From Daphnia pulex (lineage: Eukaryota; Arthropoda; Branchiopoda; Diplostraca; Daphniidae), in assembly GCF_021134715.1 (NCBI RefSeq), contig NC_060023.1, positions 10,416,001-10,480,000 on the forward strand: a DNA stretch of 64,000 nucleotides, read 5' to 3'. The notes beneath the pieces were generated by a model that saw only the letters and a program-made list of their open reading frames with translations, did not search any database and was not told the origin of the DNA. Both the position numbers and the translations under genes were made by a program. Shown one piece after another: positions 59,648-64,000 of the stretch (positions are counted from its first letter, which is position 1; each line of letters starts with the position of its first letter).

Positions 59648-62096
59648 ATGTCGTTTGATTTCTGTGCGGCCGTCTTCGCTTTGGGATTCATTCTCGCCTT
59701 CTTGTCCTGGTGTTTATACATTCGCTTTTCACCTTTCCACGTATTGGTGAATCGGATCCCGGGTCCCAAATTTCACCTGCCCTTACTAGGAAATTCATTG
59801 GAGTTAGCTGGAGGGCTAGACAGTAAGGACTAATTACAGCTATATCTGATTTTAAAGTTAATTTGATCGAAGAAAAACTTTATTTCACGCTTTAGATGTA
59901 CTTCACATGTTTCAAGAGAAATGGCCAGAAAAATACGGGGAAGTCTACCGCATATTTCTCGGAAACCACTGCTACGTTGTTATTTCCACACCCGAGTTAC
60001 TAGAGGTAAAAACATTTATTCTAAGAGGTCGCTTTTGGGCGGAGCTTAAGTTTACTACTAGAGAGTGTGAGAGCACTGATAGTTGTTGGATTAATTAGAA
60101 AGATAAACATGTTGTTATCGCCAATTTGCTGCCTTGCCAAGTAATGAAATAATGTTAGTTGTTTTGTACGTAATTTGTTATTGCCTTTATTTTTTTTTCA
60201 GGCAATTTTGAGCAGCCAGAAGATCATCGACAAAGGCTCGTCTTATGTCAACCTAGTTCCCTGGTTGGGACTGGGACTACTCGTTAGCTCTGGTAACGAC
60301 CGATTTCTAACTCTGTTCTGATTTGTTAATTAACATCCGATTCTACGTTTTCAAGGGGATTTGTGGCGATCGCGACGGAAGATGCTGACGCCAGCTTTTC
60401 ACTTTTCGATCTTGAATAGCTTTGTTGAAGTATTTAACGAGCAGAGTCGCATCCTCTGTGGAATTATTGAAGACATCTGTCAATCGTTTGCGGATGGGAA
60501 AAGCGAAATGGATGTGTATCCATTAATCACCCGATGTTCACTGGATATTATCTGTGGTAAAATAATTTTAGTCTTGAATTATTACGTGGAGTTTAATAAA
60601 ATTCATTTTTTCTTTCGTTCTTTCTTCTAGAGGCTTCCATGGGGACAACAATCAATGCTCAAACTAAGGATTCTGAATACGTCCGAGCAGTTTACAGGTG
60701 GGAGTGGTTGATAATAATTGTTTTTGTCCTTCAAAACTGTGGCACTTTATTTCCCTTAAAGTTCCTATAATTTATTTTTGCCTTCTACGTTGTCTTGTTA
60801 ATGTAGAATGGGACAGGTAATTGTGCAGCAATTCCAGCAGCCATGGTTGGAAATTCCGTGGATTTTTTCGGTTTCCGCGTTGGGCAGAGAACACAATCGA
60901 TTGTTGAAAACTCTCCATGGACTCACTGAAGACGTCAGTCTATATCGTACGAGTCTCAAAAATCTACAAATTATTAAATTGAACGTCTTTTCTAGGTGAT
61001 TCACAAAAGACGGGAAGCCTTGAATAAAAAAGGAAATAACAAAACCGGAGAAATTGAAACGGGGATGAGTACGTAGAATAAAACACGCAATAGTAGTCAT
61101 CACTAATTATATTCGATTAAATTTTTAATTGTATAATTATAATAGGAAATCGTTTGCCGCTTCTCGACTTGCTGATCAAGACCTCAGATGACGGGAAGGT
61201 CCTCTCAAATCAGGACATCCGGAATGAAATTGATACTTTCATGTTTGAGGTACTTTTGGTTTATTCTAAATTTAATTTCGTGAAACGTAATACTTTCTAT
61301 TATCTATTAGGGACACGACACAGTCTCTTCTCTGATGGGTTGGTTTCTGTACTGCATGGCAACAAATACGGATTGCCAGGTAAGTTTCTAACAGCTAAAT
61401 AAGCGATTATTATTGTAGCGCTCTGTTAATCACTTTGAATTTCTATAATTAGGATAAAGTACGGACCGAACTAGACGATCTATTTGGTGACTCAGAAAGA
61501 GATTGCTCAGAAGAGGATATTCCCAACTTGAAGTATCTTGAATGCTGCATTAAAGAAACGTTGCGCTTGTATCCCAGCGTCCCTTTATTTGATAGGACAG
61601 TTTTAGAAGATGTTCAGATTGGTTAGAACTTTGTCTCTTTTTACCCTGAATTTATTTTAAACCTTTTATTTTAATGTATGTCTATTTGTGTTGAAAGGTA
61701 AATATTTAATTCCTGCCGGTTGCACGGTAGCGTGTCCAACTTTTGCAACGCATCGAAATCCCAAAACATTTCCGGATCCGTTGGTTTTCAACCCCGAACG
61801 TTTTTTTCCGGATGAGGCTGTTGGCCGGCATCCCTATGCGTATATCCCGTTCAGTGCTGGACCTCGCAACTGCATCGGTATTAAATTTTATTTCCTTTCC
61901 TCTAGGAGAAATTTCAAAGTTTTACTCTTTCCATCAAGGACAAAGATTTGCCATGTTGGAAACAAAAGTCGTGCTATCGACCCTCCTTCGCCGTTTCAAA
62001 TTCGAGGTCTCACCTAACACCAAGCCACCGATTAGTTCAACTCAACTCATCTTGAAGTCGATGACCGGCATCAACTTAGTTGTCTCTCGTCGCTGA
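59648..62096 (+). CDS. CYP4-family cytochrome P450, complete (507 aa)
   Basis: ER monooxygenase, CYP4 type. Exons: 59648-59822, 59896-60005, 60202-60292, 60356-60556, 60631-60697, 60807-60933, 60996-61068, 61146-61249, 61311-61379, 61453-61621, 61698-61877 and 61939-62096. They total 1,524 nt in frame. Start ATG 59648 opens the anchor, then [15 protein letters not shown]-helix: GHDTVSS from residue 317, so the second Thr of the usual DTT is Val while the catalytic-position Thr is kept. ExxR is E374-R377, FNPERF is present, and haem loop [10 protein letters not shown] has Cys near 454. The last intron (61878-61938) holds a nearer AG at 61907-61908 that would break the frame. The E10 donor is GTTAGA, weak but conserved in position. 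Very similar to the next gene. Confidence 0.93.
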
Positions 62097-62551
62097 AAGG
62101 GTTTGTGATCTGCACGATAAAATGCGGGAGCGATTTAAATTGTGAATTAATACCACGGTAAATTGGCAAAACTGTTTTCCGTACTTAAAGCACTCGTGAG
62201 ACGATTGGTGAACATCGACAAATAACGGGAAGGAGAGGAGCCGTTTTGTCGGTCAATTTGTAATGATAAAGTTTGTTGCATAGTCTGGCATTTTTATTGA
62301 GATAACAAGTTATAAAACATGGAAAGATAAAAAGCCTTATATTCGTGCTAGAATTTTGACATCCTACACGAGGTTATTATGTAGCAGTTCAAACAGGTTA
62401 AGTCAACACTAGATACGGCAACGTTTCATTTTTTGACGCAGCAAGAGAGAGTTCGTGGATGTAAACCGCTCAGTTTGTTGAGAAACTTGATAGACGAATC
62501 ACGTTTCTAACCGGTATTTTGTTTTTGTTGCGTTAATTCTGCTCGAAGACA
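62097..62551. other. Intergenic between two CYP4 genes
   Basis: 3' region of one gene and promoter side of the next. An initiator-like GCTCAGTTTG lies near 62468, about 80 bases before the next ATG. No TATA box is seen at the usual distance. No other gene. Confidence 0.45.
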
Positions 62552-64000
62552 ATGACATTGTACAGCGTCTTTGTAGCCTTTTGTGTTGTAGCATTGCTCC
62601 TTGTTCTTGCCTACATAGGATGGTGGATATATATCCACACTTCACCTTTTCATGTGACAGTCAATCGGATTCCTGGACCTAAATACCTTCCCATTGTTGG
62701 AAATGTTTTGGAGATAGCCGGAGGGCTCGACCGTGAGTATCTTTATTTTTCACGGTCACTAGTGGGGTTCATAGGAAGTAGCGCTAGTAACATATATTGA
62801 AATATTTTTTAAAAATTAAGTTTTGTCTACTCGCAGATTTACTTCAAACTTTTCAAATCAAATGGACCCAAAAATACGGAGGAATTTATAGAATATTTGT
62901 TGGTACTCACTGCTACATCCCCATTTCCTCGCCGGAATTAATGGAAGTAATGTCTGTTTTTAAAAATACCAACGATAAGCATTTAATTTAAAAAATTTCT
63001 CCATAGGTCGTTCTGAGTAGCCAGAAGACCATCGATAAAGGTATGTCCTACAGTGAACTGGCTCCGTGGTTGGGACAAGGACTTCTGATAAGTTCCGGTA
63101 AGAACAAATATTGCCTATTATCTTACAATTTTCTTATTTTTAATTAAATCCATTTAAAGGTGATTTGTGGAGATCGCGACGGAAGTTGCTGACGCCAGCC
63201 TTTCACTTTTCGATTTTGAATAGCTTTGTCGAAGTATTTAACGAGCAGAGTCGCGTCCTCTGTGGGATTATTGGAGACATCTGTCAATCGTTTGCTGACG
63301 GGAAGGGCGAAATGGACGTGTATCCGTTAATTACTCGGTGTTCGCTGGATATTATCTGTGGTAAACAAAATTTTCTTATGTCTTATACATGAAAAACATT
63401 TTTTCTATAAACTTTTCTAGAGGCTGCAATGGGGACGAAAATCAATGCGCAAACGGAAACTTCTGATTACATCAGAGCAGTTTACAGGTAATAAATAGTT
63501 TAGGCATTTGTTTTTAACTTTTTAGCGTTCATAACCATCGTTCTATTTTTTTTAGAATTGGCCAAGTTATCACAGAACAATTTCAACAACCTTGGCTAAG
63601 AAATCCAACAATTCTCTCCTTATCGGCGTTGGGAAAAGAACGCAATCAACTGCTCAAAACCCTTCATGGATTTACTGAAGAAGTCGGTCAATATTGTGTG
63701 TCATTAAGCCGTAAAATTGCTTCAATTTGTCCGACCCTCATTTTAGGTGATAAACAATAGACGAGAAATTTTGAAGAAAAAAGGAGATATTGAAGTCGAC
63801 GACAAGGAAACAGGAATTAGTGCGTGAAGAAACATAATTAAAACAGTGCAAAGCAAAAGCAATTAAATTCTTTTCACTGCAAACGAAAACAGGAAATCGA
63901 TTACCACTTCTAGATTTGCTGCTCAAAGCTTCAGAGGAAGGAAAAGTTCTCTCGGACCAGGACATTCGGAATGAAATCGATACTTTTATGTTTGAGGTAG
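62552..64000 (+). CDS. CYP4-family cytochrome P450, 5' part (runs off right edge)
   Basis: Tandem neighbour of the preceding gene. Exons seen: 62552-62732, 62837-62946, 63007-63097, 63160-63360, 63421-63487, 63556-63682, 63747-63819 and 63893-63996, in frame, with lengths mostly identical to the gene before. N-terminal anchor, hinge [13 protein letters not shown], then [19 protein letters not shown], nearly the same as in its neighbour. The window stops at the donor after EIDTFMFE, just before the I-helix exon, so the catalytic half is unseen. Exon 6 has a weak donor (GTCGGT), parallel to GTCAGT in its neighbour. Confidence 0.9.

Overview
The window looks like arthropod nuclear DNA with compact genes. 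Introns are mostly 50-100 bases with GT/AG borders, and genes lie on both strands. The mix of a CYP4 cluster, a retinol-saturase-like gene and a locally amplified ankyrin family, with very short introns, best fits a branchiopod crustacean such as Daphnia. That assignment is inference; nothing in the sequence names the species.

Layout. 1-1255 (minus) holds the 5' half of a CYP4-family P450 that runs off the left edge. 1256-8278 has no supported gene but contains a 256-bp hAT-type MITE with a perfect 8-bp target duplication (3479-3734) and a decamer minisatellite (5611-5684). 8279-10597 (minus) is a complete 12-exon CYP4 gene (529 aa). 12497-15068 (minus) is a complete 11-exon all-trans-retinol 13,14-reductase-like flavoprotein (638 aa). 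15655-16491 is a chimeric scar joining a CYP4 5' end to the 3' end of a retinol-saturase copy. 16492-18079 holds an unassigned ORF and a tRNA-derived repeat.

The dominant feature is a direct tandem array, about 18080-54260, of five units of roughly 7.9 kb; two successive units are exactly 7,902 bp. Each unit carries a 5' fragment of a retinol-saturase gene (minus, broken), a tRNA-like relic (minus), duplicated non-coding leader exons, and an intact plus-strand gene for a 508-532 aa protein. That protein has an N-terminal nuclear-localisation-like region, C-terminal ankyrin repeats and a BC-box-like tail. Units A-D also carry a broken internal fragment of the bridge-like lipid transfer gene hobbit/BLTP2, fused tail to tail with the next retinol-saturase fragment. 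Only the ankyrin ORF has stayed open in all five copies, so it is the likely object of the amplification. Copies B-D have identical proteins and a stop inside the BC-box-like motif. Copies A and E keep a longer tail and differ from B-D in discrete patches.

The right flank (54700-64000) begins with a copy of the same tRNA-containing segment seen on the left flank. It then holds three plus-strand CYP4 genes: 55541-57881 complete, 59648-62096 complete, and 62552 onward truncated by the window edge. A possible small membrane-protein gene lies at 58569-59058. All the CYP4 genes share one exon pattern, apart from one intron lost in the leftmost gene, so they are local duplicates. The array sits inside this P450/retinol-saturase neighbourhood and is built partly from pieces of it.
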